Shown here: positions 24,769-33,261 of the stretch, in pieces
Numbering within the stretch: position 1 is the first letter of the stretch
Layout: each line of letters opens with the position of its first letter
Origin: Meiothermus cerbereus DSM 11376
Lineage (GTDB): Bacteria; Deinococcota; Deinococci; Deinococcales; Thermaceae
Length of the DNA stretch: 64,000 nucleotides
Assembly: GCF_000620065.1 (NCBI RefSeq)
Contig: NZ_JHVI01000017.1
Coordinates: 24,006-88,005, forward strand
Reading direction: 5' to 3'
Program-made: the position numbers and the translations under genes
Notes under the pieces: model-generated
Told to the model about the DNA's origin: nothing
What the model saw: the letters and a program-made list of their open reading frames with translations, nothing else
Database searches by the model: none

Positions 24769-26127
24769 TCAGGCCAACAGGATAGGCCGCTCGAGGTAGT
24801 AGGCCACCCGCTCCAGCAGCTTTCCGGCCAGTTCGGTGCCCAGGTCGCCGCTTAGGGTGAGCAAAGCATGGCCTCCGCTGGCCCGGCCCAGGGTGAGGGT
24901 GGACAGGCCGGGGAAGATGACCTGATCAAAAGCGCTGTCTACCAGCGAGAGCACCACCAGCCCCTCGGCGGGGTCGGAGGCCATGCGCAAAGAGTCCAGG
25001 GCTCCGCGCAGCGACTGGGCAGGGGCCACCCGCAGGCTTTTGAGTGTGTCGCCCTCGAGGCGGCCTTTGGTGGGGCGCAGGGGGGTCTGGGTATCGGCCA
25101 GGGCTTTGTCGGCTGCGCGGTAAAGCAGGGCCTCGAGCCCAACTTCCATGTTCCAGGCCTCGCTCAGGGTCTGGGCGGCCTCCTGGGCCGGGCCAATGGC
25201 TACCAGACGTTGCCAGGCCTGTATCCGCAGCATGGTTGGCGGGGCCGCCGGAGCGGGCGCTTCCACAGCGAGTTCGGGGGCTGGTGTCTCCGAGGGGGTC
25301 GGGGGCTCAGCTACTTCCTCTGCGGGGGTTGGGGATAGAGTAGGTTCTTCTGCTGGAGCGCTGGCTTCCTCGGGGGCCACGGGGGGTGCTTCTCCCGGAA
25401 GCTCGGCGACGGGGAAGGGGGCTGGGGTGTTGCTGAAACTCATGCCGGCCTGCAAAGGGCTGGGTGCAGGCGCGGGTGTTTCCAGATTGGTCAGAACCTC
25501 CTGGGTTTCCCAGATGAGCTTGGGAGAGGCGCTGGAGGGCTCGAGGTCGGGCTCGGGGGGCAGCGGGGGCAGGTCGGTCAGGGCGGGGTTGACCTCCGCT
25601 ACCGGGTTGATGGGGGGAGGGAAGGGCTCGGGTTCTTCCCACTGGAGCGGGGAAAGGGGCTCGCTGGGTGTGAGCGGCTCGGGCTCGTCGAAGCTGGGCA
25701 CAATTTCGGGCTCGGGGGCCAGGGTGGGGGCTTCCTCGAAGGCGGCCGCAGCCGGAGGCACCGGGGGAGGGGTTGTGTCGAGGTCGAGATCGAGGTCAAA
25801 CTCGATGTCTTCCAGGGTGGGCAGGGCCGATTCTGCCGGTGGGGCTGGGGAAGCGGGCGCCGAAGGCACCAGATCGCCAAGCTGTACCCCCTCCTTTTGC
25901 AAAAGGGCCTGGGCCTGGGCCATATCGGGAACGGCGCTGGGGGGAGGGGCGGCTTCTTCGGGGGCTGGAGGCAGATTAACCTCACCTGCCATTACCTTTG
26001 CCAGAAAAGCCAGAATATCCCGCTCGACCACCGTGCCATCGGGGCCGGTGCCCTTAATTTGACGCCAGTCTATGCCGTTTTCTTCCGCCAGACGACGGGC
26101 CAGCGGGGTGATTTTGACTTCGCTCAT
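24769..26127 (-). CDS. Pseudo-E2: E3-binding domain, disordered linker, degenerate acyltransferase domain
   Basis: 452 residues. Residues 1-42 are a peripheral subunit-binding (E3-binding) domain: ITPLARRLAEENGIDW and KGTGPDGTVVERDI. About 45-300 is Pro/Glu/Ala-rich and surely disordered. The last 155 residues resemble the end of the 2-oxoacid dehydrogenase acyltransferase domain, ending LLTLSGDLGTELAGKLLERV, but the catalytic HxxxDG is replaced by GDLGTEL. There is no lipoyl domain. It could dock on E1 or E3 subunits as a scaffold (inference). A leaderless-type promoter lies 9 bases upstream. No dehydrogenase genes are nearby. Confidence 0.75.
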   Translation of the reverse strand: MSEVKITPLARRLAEENGIDWRQIKGTGPDGTVVERDILAFLAKVMAGEVNLPPAPEEAAPPPSAVPDMAQAQALLQKEGVQLGDLVPSAPASPAPPAESALPTLEDIEFDLDLDLDTTPPPVPPAAAAFEEAPTLAPEPEIVPSFDEPEPLTPSEPLSPLQWEEPEPFPPPINPVAEVNPALTDLPPLPPEPDLEPSSASPKLIWETQEVLTNLETPAPAPSPLQAGMSFSNTPAPFPVAELPGEAPPVAPEEASAPAEEPTLSPTPAEEVAEPPTPSETPAPELAVEAPAPAAPPTMLRIQAWQRLVAIGPAQEAAQTLSEAWNMEVGLEALLYRAADKALADTQTPLRPTKGRLEGDTLKSLRVAPAQSLRGALDSLRMASDPAEGLVVLSLVDSAFDQVIFPGLSTLTLGRASGGHALLTLSGDLGTELAGKLLERVAYYLERPILLA

Positions 26128-26263
26128 GCTTTCTACATCATAGCGCAGAAGCTACGAAATACACGTGCATATGCGCTCGAGGGCCCACCGGGGCCAAAAA
26201 ACAGATCTGGGTGCTCAATTTTTGCGCTTGCGCTTCAGGGGTGGAAGTTTTTCTCGATGGGTA

Positions 26264-26269
26264 TAACCT
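26264..26269 (+). promoter_or_regulatory. -10 box of the leaderless aminopeptidase promoter
   Basis: TAACCT ends 6 bases before ATG at 26276. Confidence 0.4.
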
Positions 26270-26275
26270 GGGGGT

Positions 26276-27349
26276 ATGGAAAGCCGTTTTGCCTCTCTGC
26301 TGGCCCGCTACTGCCTGGATTTACAGCCGGGCCAGACCGTCCTGATTGAAGCCGAAGCCGCTGCGCTACCTTTGCTCGAGGCCTTGCAGGAGGTGGTTTT
26401 GCAGTGCGGCGCTTACCCTGTGGTGCAGCTTTTCCCGGCGGCGGTCTCGAGGCCTTTTTTCCTGTATGGCGAAGCCTGGCTGAACCAGACCCCGGCGCCC
26501 CAGATGGCGCTGATGGAGCACGTAGACGCCAGCCTGCGTATCGAGAGCGCTTTGAACCCGCTCGAGCTCAGCGAAGTGCCCCCGGCCCGCATCGCACAGT
26601 TTCGCACCGGGTGGCGGCCTTACATCCAAAAGCGAGCCCGCAAGCGCTGGTGCCTGACCCTGTACCCCACCGCAGGCTACGCCCAGCAGGCGGGCATGTC
26701 CACCGCCGCTTTTCGGGCCTTGGTGGAGCGGGCCCTGTACCTCGACCGCGCCGACCCCATCGCGGCCTGGAACGAACTATCGGCCTTCCAGGCCGCCCTC
26801 ATCGAGCGGCTGCAAAAGGTAAAGGAAATCCGTATTCAGGCCGACGGAACCGACCTGCGCCTGCGGGTGGAAGGGCGCACCTGGATTAACTCCGATGGCA
26901 AGCGCAACATGCCCAGCGGCGAGGTGTTTACCGGCCCCCTCGAGGCCTCTGCCGAGGGTGAGGTGCGCTTTAACCTGCCGGTGGTGGTTTCGGGGCAGCG
27001 GGTGGAGGGGGTGCGGCTGCGCTTCCGGGAAGGCCGGGTGGTGGAGGCCAGCGCCCAGACCGGGGAGGAATACCTGCAAAGGATGCTCGAGGCCGACCCT
27101 GGGGCCCGCTATCTGGGAGAGCTTGGCATCGGCACCAACTTTGGCATCAGCCGCCCCACCGGCCTGATTCTCTACGACGAAAAAATCGGCGGTACGGTGC
27201 ATCTGGCGCTGGGCCAGAGCTACCCCGAAACCGGCGGAAGCAACACCTCCTCGATTCACTGGGATCTGATTCTGGACCTGCGCCAGGGAGGGCGGCTTTT
27301 GGCCGATGGCGAGGTGTTGCAGGAAAACGGGCAGTTTGTGGGTCTATAG
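26276..27349 (+). CDS. Aminopeptidase, M29 family (AmpT/AmpS-like)
   Basis: 357 residues of the thermophilic M29 metallo-aminopeptidase family. Recognisable blocks are NMPSGEVFTGPLEASAEG with the metal-binding Glu, RYLGELGIGTNFG, and the C-terminal GSNTSSIHWDLILDLR with a metal His and Asp. It removes N-terminal residues from peptides in the cytoplasm using two divalent metals. It is somewhat shorter than the usual 400 or so residues. An inverted-repeat element begins two bases after its stop codon. Confidence 0.88.
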   Translation: MESRFASLLARYCLDLQPGQTVLIEAEAAALPLLEALQEVVLQCGAYPVVQLFPAAVSRPFFLYGEAWLNQTPAPQMALMEHVDASLRIESALNPLELSEVPPARIAQFRTGWRPYIQKRARKRWCLTLYPTAGYAQQAGMSTAAFRALVERALYLDRADPIAAWNELSAFQAALIERLQKVKEIRIQADGTDLRLRVEGRTWINSDGKRNMPSGEVFTGPLEASAEGEVRFNLPVVVSGQRVEGVRLRFREGRVVEASAQTGEEYLQRMLEADPGARYLGELGIGTNFGISRPTGLILYDEKIGGTVHLALGQSYPETGGSNTSSIHWDLILDLRQGGRLLADGEVLQENGQFVGL

Positions 27350-27352
27350 AGC

Positions 27353-27426
27353 GCTCTTCACAATTATTGAAGCTTGCATAGCACAGTTGCCTTCTGGATA
27401 GGAGGCAACGCCTGTGAAGAGTGCGA
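27353..27426 (+). repeat. Inverted-repeat element at a gene 3' end, copy 1
   Basis: Arms GCGCTCTTCACA and TGTGAAGAGTGC pair (one G-T) around about 50 bases that hold a smaller hairpin (GTTGCCT/AGGCAAC). Read on the minus strand, its ends ATATCGCACTCTTCACAGGC and TGAAGAGCGCTCTA match the element at 43200-43246. Confidence 0.55.
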
Positions 27427-27486
27427 TATGGGGTCAGGTCATGCAGGCTGAAGTTTTTTTGTGCGGTTATATCCAGTGCCTATAAG

Positions 27487-27510
27487 GAAAAGCCGCCCTC
27501 TTGGGGCGGC
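27487..27510 (-). terminator. rpsA terminator
   Basis: On the minus strand GCCGCCCC-AAGA-GGGCGGC is followed by TTTTCC, 18 bases after the rpsA stop. Confidence 0.7.
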
Positions 27511-27527
27511 CTTTCTTGCTGTAAAGG

Positions 27528-29204
27528 TCAGGCCTTTTCTTTGTCCTTGTCCTGTTCAAGGGTGAGCTGGCTCAGGAGGTCGCCAAAGACGTCGCCCAGC
27601 TTCACGTTGGTGTTGGAAGCGGTTGCCACGCTGGGGTCGTAGTTGGTGTAGGCTGCCGCCCCACCACCCAGGCCGTAGTCGTAGTCACGGTCGCGGCCAC
27701 GGCCTTCGCGGGAACCACCTTTGCCCTTCGCACGCTTGGGGCGCTCGCCATCCTTGCCCTCGCGGCGGCCTTTGCGTCCCTCGCCTTCCTCGCCGCTGGG
27801 CGCCCCGACCGCTTGAGGGGGTGGGGTTAGGAGGCGCTTGCGCGAGAGGCTGATGCGCTGCTCTACCGGGTCAATCTGCAGGATGGCGGCCTCGACCTCG
27901 TCCCCCTTCTTGAACATTTCAGAGGGCTTCTCGATGCGCTCGTAGGCCAGCTCGGAGACGTGGATCAGGCCTTCGATGCCCGGCTCGATCTCCACAAATA
28001 CCCCGAAGTCGGTGAGGCCGGTAACCTTGCCCTTGACCGGGGTGCCAGGGGGGTAACGGTCGGGCAGGCTCTTCCAGGGGTCGGGCTGGGTCTGCTTCAG
28101 GCCCAGCGAGAGCCGGCGCTCGACGGGGTCGATACGCAGCACCTGGGCCTCCACTTCCTGGCCCTCCTTCAGGATCTCACCGGGGTGCTTGGGGCGCTTG
28201 ACCCAGGACAGCTCGGAGATGTGAATCAGACCCTCGAGGCCAGGCTCCACTTCCACGAAAGCCCCGAACTGGGTCAGACCTACCACCTTGCCGGTGAGCC
28301 TGGAGCCCACGGGGTGCTTTTCCGAAACGGTCAGCCAGGGGTCTTCGCTGAGGGCTTTCATCGAGAGGTTGACCCGCTCGCGCTCGGTGTCCACCGAGAG
28401 CACCTTGGCCTTGACGGTCTGGCCCTTTTGCACCACGTCCTTGGGGTGGTTGAAGCGGCCCCAGGTAATCTCGCTGCGGTGTACCAGGCCGTCCACGCCG
28501 CCCAGGGCCACAAACACGCCAAACTCGGTTACCTCGACAACCTGCCCTTCGACGATGTCGCCTTCCTTCAGGCTGGCGAGTATCTGGCTGCGGGCCGCCT
28601 TTTGTTCAGCTTCCAGAACCGTGCGCCGCGATAGGATAATCCGGCCCTTTTTGCGGTTAAGCTCGATGATTTTGACCAGGAATTTCTGGCCTACATATTC
28701 GTCGAGGTCTGGGGTGCGCTTCAGATCCACTTGGCTGGCAGGCAGGAAGGCACGAATTCCTTCGATGGTAGCAACCAGTCCCCCCTTAACCTTTTCCTTC
28801 ACCTCCACCATCACCGGCTCGCCCTGCTCGTAGAGGGCCTGAATCTTGACCCAGCTCTGGTCGGCTTCGGCCCGTTTTTTGGAGAGCACCACCTGGCCGT
28901 TCTCGAGGTCGGCCCGCACCACGTAGGCGGTTACGGTGTCGCCTGGCTTGAGGAGGTTCTTGAGTTCCTCTTCGGGCAGGTTCTCCTCGGTAAGCTGGTT
29001 GAACGGAATGATGGCTTCGGTGCGCGCCCCGATGTCTACCATTACGCCATCGTTGGTGACGAGCACCACTTTGCCGCTGACAATCTGGCCGCGCTGGACG
29101 GTCTTCTCGAGCCTTGCCTCTGCATCTTGCAGGGCTTGCTCCATGCTAAAAACTTGGGGTTCTTTTCCAGTTTCCACTGGAGTCTGGGTAGCTTGGTCTT
29201 CCAT
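27528..29204 (-). CDS. rpsA: 30S ribosomal protein S1
   Basis: 558 residues with five S1 RNA-binding repeats at about 38-107, 124-190, 210-280, 297-367 and 384-454, of which the last three have the canonical GxVxxxTxFGxFV and GLxHxSEL signatures. The C-terminal 100 residues are a basic/Gly-rich, partly disordered extension ([20 protein letters not shown]). It binds mRNA on the small subunit and helps initiation. That is notable in a genome where many starts look leaderless, since S1 matters mainly for structured leaders. A promoter with a -35 box and a leader of about 130 bases containing a hairpin precede it. Confidence 0.95.
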   Translation of the reverse strand: MEDQATQTPVETGKEPQVFSMEQALQDAEARLEKTVQRGQIVSGKVVLVTNDGVMVDIGARTEAIIPFNQLTEENLPEEELKNLLKPGDTVTAYVVRADLENGQVVLSKKRAEADQSWVKIQALYEQGEPVMVEVKEKVKGGLVATIEGIRAFLPASQVDLKRTPDLDEYVGQKFLVKIIELNRKKGRIILSRRTVLEAEQKAARSQILASLKEGDIVEGQVVEVTEFGVFVALGGVDGLVHRSEITWGRFNHPKDVVQKGQTVKAKVLSVDTERERVNLSMKALSEDPWLTVSEKHPVGSRLTGKVVGLTQFGAFVEVEPGLEGLIHISELSWVKRPKHPGEILKEGQEVEAQVLRIDPVERRLSLGLKQTQPDPWKSLPDRYPPGTPVKGKVTGLTDFGVFVEIEPGIEGLIHVSELAYERIEKPSEMFKKGDEVEAAILQIDPVEQRISLSRKRLLTPPPQAVGAPSGEEGEGRKGRREGKDGERPKRAKGKGGSREGRGRDRDYDYGLGGGAAAYTNYDPSVATASNTNVKLGDVFGDLLSQLTLEQDKDKEKA

Positions 29205-29242
29205 TCGCCTGTTTCCTCTCTGCCTTTGCCGTTTATCGCGCC

Positions 29243-29277
29243 AAAACCCCGCCCAGATTGCTCTGGGGCTGGGTTTT
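29243..29277 (-). other. Hairpin in the rpsA 5' leader
   Basis: AAACCCAGCCCCAGA and TCTGGGCGGGGTTTT form a long imperfect stem with a GCAA loop, ending about 40 bases before the rpsA start, with a run of T in the 3' arm. It could be an autoregulatory site for S1 or a weak attenuator. Confidence 0.45.
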
Positions 29278-29341
29278 TGTGGTCTGCGCGACGGATTGTC
29301 TCCCCAGGGGTACTAAACCCTATGCTGAGACATACCTGTCA

Positions 29342-29371
29342 TTTATAGCACAGGTGTTCGCATTTGTCCAA
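29342..29371 (-). promoter_or_regulatory. rpsA promoter
   Basis: Minus strand TTGGAC (29371-29366), 18-base spacer, TATAAA (29347-29342). Transcription would start near 29335, giving a leader of about 130 bases. Confidence 0.6.
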
Positions 29372-29474
29372 CGCGACAACCCAATTGGCTATGTGTGGAT
29401 AGCCAGTCTGGGGCGGGCTTTCTCATATTTCAGGGCTATGCCCGGCGGTGTGGTCGGTGGAATGGCCTGCAGGG

Positions 29475-30167
29475 CTAAAGCCGGTGCCCTTCGGGTGCGT
29501 GCCCTTCTACCCAATAGGAGCCATCGGGCAGAAATTCTTTCTTCCACACCGGTAGAATCTGCTTGACCCGCTCAATGGCGTAGCGACAGGCCTCGAAGGC
29601 CTCGGGGCGGTGGGGCGCCGAGACCACAATCAGGATGGAGCCTTCGCTGGGGAGAACCCGGCCCAGGCGGTGCCAGAGCGCCACCCGGCCCAGCACCCAG
29701 CGCGCGCGCATCTCGGCAATAATTTGCTGCATGACCTTTTCGGCCATGCTGGGGTAGGCTTCGTATTCCAGGTGGGTGACGGCCAGGCCTTTGTTGGGGC
29801 TGCGGGTGGTGCCCAGAAAGCTGATGACTGCGCCATAGGGGTCGTCGGAGGCCCAGTCTACCCAGGGTTGCACGGCCAAAGCCTGGTAGGTTAGGCCAAA
29901 GCTGTCGTTGGCGGTTACCTGGCTTTGTGTGGAGCCACCCGACACCGGGGGTAAGAAAGCTAGCTCGTCGCCGTCTTTCAGGGGGTCGCTGGGCTGAGCG
30001 AGCTGCTCGTTGATGGCAGCCAGCCCACCGGTGAGCTGTAAGGGGTACTGGGCTTCCAGCAGGGCTTTGGCATCGGCAACGCTCGAGCCTTCGGGCAGCT
30101 CGAGCTGCAGCCGGGCCTGCCCTGCTTGCTCACGGTAAAGGGCAAATAACAATACCTGTACACGCAT
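29475..30167 (-). CDS. moaX: MoaD-MoaE fusion, molybdopterin synthase
   Basis: 230 residues. Residues 1-78 are MoaD, a ubiquitin-like sulfur carrier ending FLPPVSGG, and from about 90 the MoaE domain follows with FLGTTR, LEYEAYPSMAE, RLGRVLPSEGSILI and PVWKKEFLPDGSYWVEG. Together they convert precursor Z to molybdopterin. The MoaD di-Gly (77-78) must normally be a free C-terminus to carry the thiocarboxylate. In Mycobacterium MoaX, the fusion is cleaved at that point, so cleavage is likely here too. It follows hrcA by 18 bases. Confidence 0.92.
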   Translation of the reverse strand: MRVQVLLFALYREQAGQARLQLELPEGSSVADAKALLEAQYPLQLTGGLAAINEQLAQPSDPLKDGDELAFLPPVSGGSTQSQVTANDSFGLTYQALAVQPWVDWASDDPYGAVISFLGTTRSPNKGLAVTHLEYEAYPSMAEKVMQQIIAEMRARWVLGRVALWHRLGRVLPSEGSILIVVSAPHRPEAFEACRYAIERVKQILPVWKKEFLPDGSYWVEGHAPEGHRL

Positions 30168-30185
30168 AGTTAAAGATTGTCTGGA

Positions 30186-31127
30186 TTAATGGGCCGGGTG
30201 TCCAGAACCGGGCGCCCACTTTCCCATGTAGACCTGGCTCATGGTAAAAGCCACCGATAAGGCCCTTTCGTAGCGCATACGCACCGGCCCCAGAAGCGTA
30301 AGCTCGCCCACCTGGTCGTTAACTTTGATGCCGGCCTGCACCAGCGAAAGCCCTTCCTCCTCACCCACCCGAACGTTCATGCCGCCTGGGGGGGTAAAGG
30401 TGGGGTCGCTGGGGGCCTCGAATACCGCAATGGCCTGGCGCAAGAACAGGGGGTTCTGGGCTTCCGGCTCGCTCAGCAAGAGGCCCATTCCCTCGCGGTA
30501 CTCCTCCTGGCTACCCTGGGCAAAGGCCCTTCCGATGGATTCGAATAGCTCCATCATGGCCGGTGTGCTGGCCCTGATTGGCTCGGCGGCTTTGTACAGG
30601 CGCTGCTCTGCTTCGTTGAGCTGTGCTTCGGTGGGCGTGAAGGACAGCTCGACGCGGGCCTCGCGCACCCGCCCACCTTCCAGAACCGCAACCGCCAGTA
30701 CCTTACCGGGTGTCAGGTTGGAAAGGTGCACCTGCAACAGTTTGGGTGCACGCTGGGGCCGCAGCCGCAGCATGGCCGGGTAGCCGGCGAGCTTGGAAGC
30801 CACCTGCACCAGCAGTGTTTCCCGCCTCGAGCCAGCCCCATCCAGCACCTGGGCCAGCTTGTCCAGCGTGGCCTGGGGTAGGGGGCTGGGTGGCAGTTTG
30901 GAGAGCGCATAGTGGCGGAAGCCGGCGCGGGTGGGGACGCGCCCGGCTGAGGTGTGGGGCTTGCCGATTAGACCTTGCTGCTCGAGCTCAATCAGCTCGT
31001 ACCGCACCGTAGCAGGCGACAGCGACAATTGCTGGGCCAAGACCCCCGAAGCTACTGGGGCCTGGGTCTGGATATAGCTATCCACCAGAAGGTGCAGTAT
31101 GCGCCGTTGCCGTTCGGTCATGTTCAA
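30186..31127 (-). CDS. hrcA: Heat-inducible transcription repressor HrcA
   Basis: 313 residues. The N-terminal winged helix carries RQRRILHLLVDSYIQTQAPV and LSPATVRYELIELEQQGLI with PHTSAGRVPT, as in HrcA. The C-terminal part is the GAF-like dimerisation domain ending VRMRYERALSVAFTMSQVY. HrcA binds CIRCE operators before dnaK/groE operons. I see no CIRCE upstream of dnaK here. The genomic location, apart from dnaK and paired with moaDE, is unusual. Confidence 0.9.
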   Translation of the reverse strand: MNMTERQRRILHLLVDSYIQTQAPVASGVLAQQLSLSPATVRYELIELEQQGLIGKPHTSAGRVPTRAGFRHYALSKLPPSPLPQATLDKLAQVLDGAGSRRETLLVQVASKLAGYPAMLRLRPQRAPKLLQVHLSNLTPGKVLAVAVLEGGRVREARVELSFTPTEAQLNEAEQRLYKAAEPIRASTPAMMELFESIGRAFAQGSQEEYREGMGLLLSEPEAQNPLFLRQAIAVFEAPSDPTFTPPGGMNVRVGEEEGLSLVQAGIKVNDQVGELTLLGPVRMRYERALSVAFTMSQVYMGKWAPGSGHPAH

Positions 31128-31224
31128 CTTCTAGTTTAGAACCAAACCGGCCTTTGGGGGTATGTCGGGTTGCATTTGTGGGGGTGAGGGCCACGGGGAT
31201 TCCGAGTCGGCTGTGCGCGTGTAT

Positions 31225-31305
31225 ACATATTGCACAAAATAATCAAACAATCAACAAATGTATCGAACTAATCTGCAATATGTAATCAAAAATATGAACA
31301 TTTGT
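31225..31305 (+). promoter_or_regulatory. AT-rich control region with two nested inverted repeats
   Basis: ACATATTGCA at 31225-31234 is the exact inverse of TGCAATATGT at 31274-31283. ACAAATGT at 31254-31261 is the inverse of ACATTTGT at 31298-31305. The block is far more AT-rich than its surroundings and ends just before the amtB promoter. It is a likely binding site for a nitrogen regulator (inference). Confidence 0.5.
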
Positions 31306-31316
31306 TACAGAACATA

Positions 31317-31346
31317 TTGACATTTTGCATAACATACCGTTAGCCT
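31317..31346 (+). promoter_or_regulatory. amtB promoter
   Basis: TTGACA at 31317-31322, 18-base spacer, TAGCCT at 31341-31346. The predicted start is about 31353. An AGGAGGT ribosome site at 31354-31360 precedes ATG at 31370, so unlike many neighbours this gene uses a classical start. Confidence 0.5.
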
Positions 31347-31369
31347 TTTGCTCAGGAGGTGAAGGGTTG

Positions 31370-32731
31370 ATGAAAAACCTTCGAATACCGTTGTTTCTAC
31401 TGGCCCTGCTAGGAAGTCTGGCTTTTGCCGAGGACCTCGAGTTCAGCGCTGCCGATACCGCCTGGATGCTGGTGGCTACCGGCCTGGTGCTGCTGATGAC
31501 CCCCGCGCTGGCTTTCTTTTATGGGGGGCTGGTGCGCTCCAAGAACGCGCTCAACACCATGATGATGAGCTTCTCGGCGCTGGGCTTCGTGGCGGTTGCC
31601 TGGGCTTTGCTGGGCTATACCCTGGCGCTCTCAGGTGAGGGCAACTTTATCGGCGACCTGCGCTACTTGTTCCTGAACAACGTCGGCCTGGAGAATAAAG
31701 GGGCCATCGCGGATATCAGCATCCCCCACATGCTCTGGATGATCTTCCAGGGTACTTTTGCCATCATCACGGCTGCCCTTATTTCGGGCGCGGTGGTAGA
31801 GCGGATGCGCTTCCCGGCCTTTTTACTGTTCATCACCCTGTGGAGCCTCTTCGTTTATGCCCCCCTTGCCAAGTGGGTCTGGGGCGGCGGCTTCCTGGCC
31901 GACCTGGGGGCGTGGGACTTTGCCGGCGGTACGGTGGTGCACATCAACTCGGGGATCGCCGCCTTAGTAGCAGCCCTGGTACTGGGGGCCCGTAAAGACT
32001 TTGGGCGGCAGGCCATCCTGCCCCACAACGTGCCCTTTGTGCTTCTGGGAGCGGCCTTGTTGTGGTTCGGCTGGTTCGGTTTTAATGCCGGCAGCGCCTG
32101 GGCGGCCAGCGCAACCGCTGGCCTGGCCCTGACCAACACCATTCTGGCTCCGGCGGCTACCATTGTGGCCTGGTCGCTGATCGACCTTGGACGCACAGGC
32201 CGCGTGACCGCTGTGGGTCTGGCCACCGCCATTGTGGTGGGCCTGGTGGTGATAACCCCTGCGGCTGCTTTTGTCTCACCCCTCTTTGCCCTGGCGATGG
32301 GTGCGATTGGGGCTTTCCCGAGCTACTACGTGCTGCTGTGGCGGGCCAGGAGCGGCCTGGACGACTCGCTCGATGTGTTCGCCGCTCACGGTGTGGGTGG
32401 CATCACCGGTGCCATCCTGACCGGGGTTTTTGCGCAGAAATCGGTCAACGGTTTGTTTGACGGCTTAATTGCTGGCAATCCCGCTCAGGTGCTGATTCAG
32501 GCTTTTGCTGTGCTAATCGCGGTGGTTTTCAGCGCTGCCATGACCTTTGTGCTGCTGAAGTTGGTGGGGGCCATTATTCCGCTCAAGGCCGCAGCCAAGG
32601 AAGAAGGGGTGGGTATGGACATCACCCAGCACGGCGAAGAGGCCTACACCAGTGGCGAGGGCGCAATTTTGCTTAAGAGCGAAACCCCTGTGCCAGTGGC
32701 CAGGCCCAAGCCTGCGGGTGGTACCGACTAA
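31370..32731 (+). CDS. amtB: Ammonium transporter
   Basis: 453 residues. A signal peptide at about 1-20 is followed by 11 membrane helices of the Amt family, with TPALAFFYGGLVRSKN at the N-terminus, AGGTVVHINSGIAALVAALV carrying the pore His, and FAAHGVGGITGAIL with the second conserved His near the C-terminus. It takes up ammonium across the inner membrane and is gated by P-II. glnK follows after 10 bases with AGGAGG, the normal amtB-glnK arrangement. Confidence 0.96.
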   Translation: MKNLRIPLFLLALLGSLAFAEDLEFSAADTAWMLVATGLVLLMTPALAFFYGGLVRSKNALNTMMMSFSALGFVAVAWALLGYTLALSGEGNFIGDLRYLFLNNVGLENKGAIADISIPHMLWMIFQGTFAIITAALISGAVVERMRFPAFLLFITLWSLFVYAPLAKWVWGGGFLADLGAWDFAGGTVVHINSGIAALVAALVLGARKDFGRQAILPHNVPFVLLGAALLWFGWFGFNAGSAWAASATAGLALTNTILAPAATIVAWSLIDLGRTGRVTAVGLATAIVVGLVVITPAAAFVSPLFALAMGAIGAFPSYYVLLWRARSGLDDSLDVFAAHGVGGITGAILTGVFAQKSVNGLFDGLIAGNPAQVLIQAFAVLIAVVFSAAMTFVLLKLVGAIIPLKAAAKEEGVGMDITQHGEEAYTSGEGAILLKSETPVPVARPKPAGGTD

Positions 32732-32741
32732 GGAGGGTATC

Positions 32742-33092
32742 GTGAAATTGATTGTTGCTATCGTCCGCAGCGAGAAGCTCAACGATGTTCTGGAAGCCCT
32801 CTTTAAAGCCGAGGTGCGGGGCCTGTCGATTAGCCGGGTACAGGGCCACGGTGGCGAGACTGAGCGGGTCGAGACCTACCGGGGTACTACCGTCAAGATG
32901 GAGCTTTCGGAGAAGGTGCGGCTGGAAATCGGCGTCTCGGATCACTTCGTGGAGCCAACGGTGCGGGCCATTATGGAGGGGGCGCGTACTGGCGAAGTGG
33001 GTGACGGCAAAATTTTCGTGCTGCCAGTAGAAAAGGTCTACCGCATTCGCACTGGCGAGCAAGACACTGCTGCCGTCACGCCGGTTTCATAA
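32742..33092 (+). CDS. glnK: Nitrogen regulatory protein P-II
   Basis: 116 residues from GTG at 32742. It has the P-II fold with the VQGHGG, ERVETYRGT and VRLEIGVSDHFVEPTV blocks and the C-terminal GDGKIFVLPVEKVYRIRTGE. It binds ATP/ADP and 2-oxoglutarate and plugs AmtB. Residue 51 is Val where enteric P-II proteins have the uridylylated Tyr (YRGTTV instead of YRGAEY), so control by uridylylation is not possible here. The stop is followed by an inverted repeat and a strong terminator. Confidence 0.95.
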   Translation: MKLIVAIVRSEKLNDVLEALFKAEVRGLSISRVQGHGGETERVETYRGTTVKMELSEKVRLEIGVSDHFVEPTVRAIMEGARTGEVGDGKIFVLPVEKVYRIRTGEQDTAAVTPVS

Positions 33093-33107
33093 AGCCTTTT
33101 GCTGTCG

Positions 33108-33165
33108 TTGCGCCAGGGTAGATTGGCAAAACCCCGCGGAATGAGTATATGCGTGCCTGGCGCAA
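33108..33165 (+). repeat. 10-bp inverted repeat after glnK
   Basis: TTGCGCCAGG at 33108-33117 is the exact inverse of CCTGGCGCAA at 33156-33165, with 38 bases between. It is transcribed behind glnK and ahead of its terminator. No function known. Confidence 0.4.
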
Positions 33166-33223
33166 TTCCTAAAGCGATCTTTCGGAACAGTAGCTTGCAT
33201 TTCAACTCTGGAGAAACTACTTT

Positions 33224-33250
33224 GCCAGGTGGACACCACCTGGCTTTTTT
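33224..33250 (+). terminator. amtB-glnK terminator
   Basis: A perfect stem GCCAGGTGG / CCACCTGGC with a 3-base loop, followed by six T. Confidence 0.85.
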
Positions 33251-33261
33251 GTCGAATCGGC

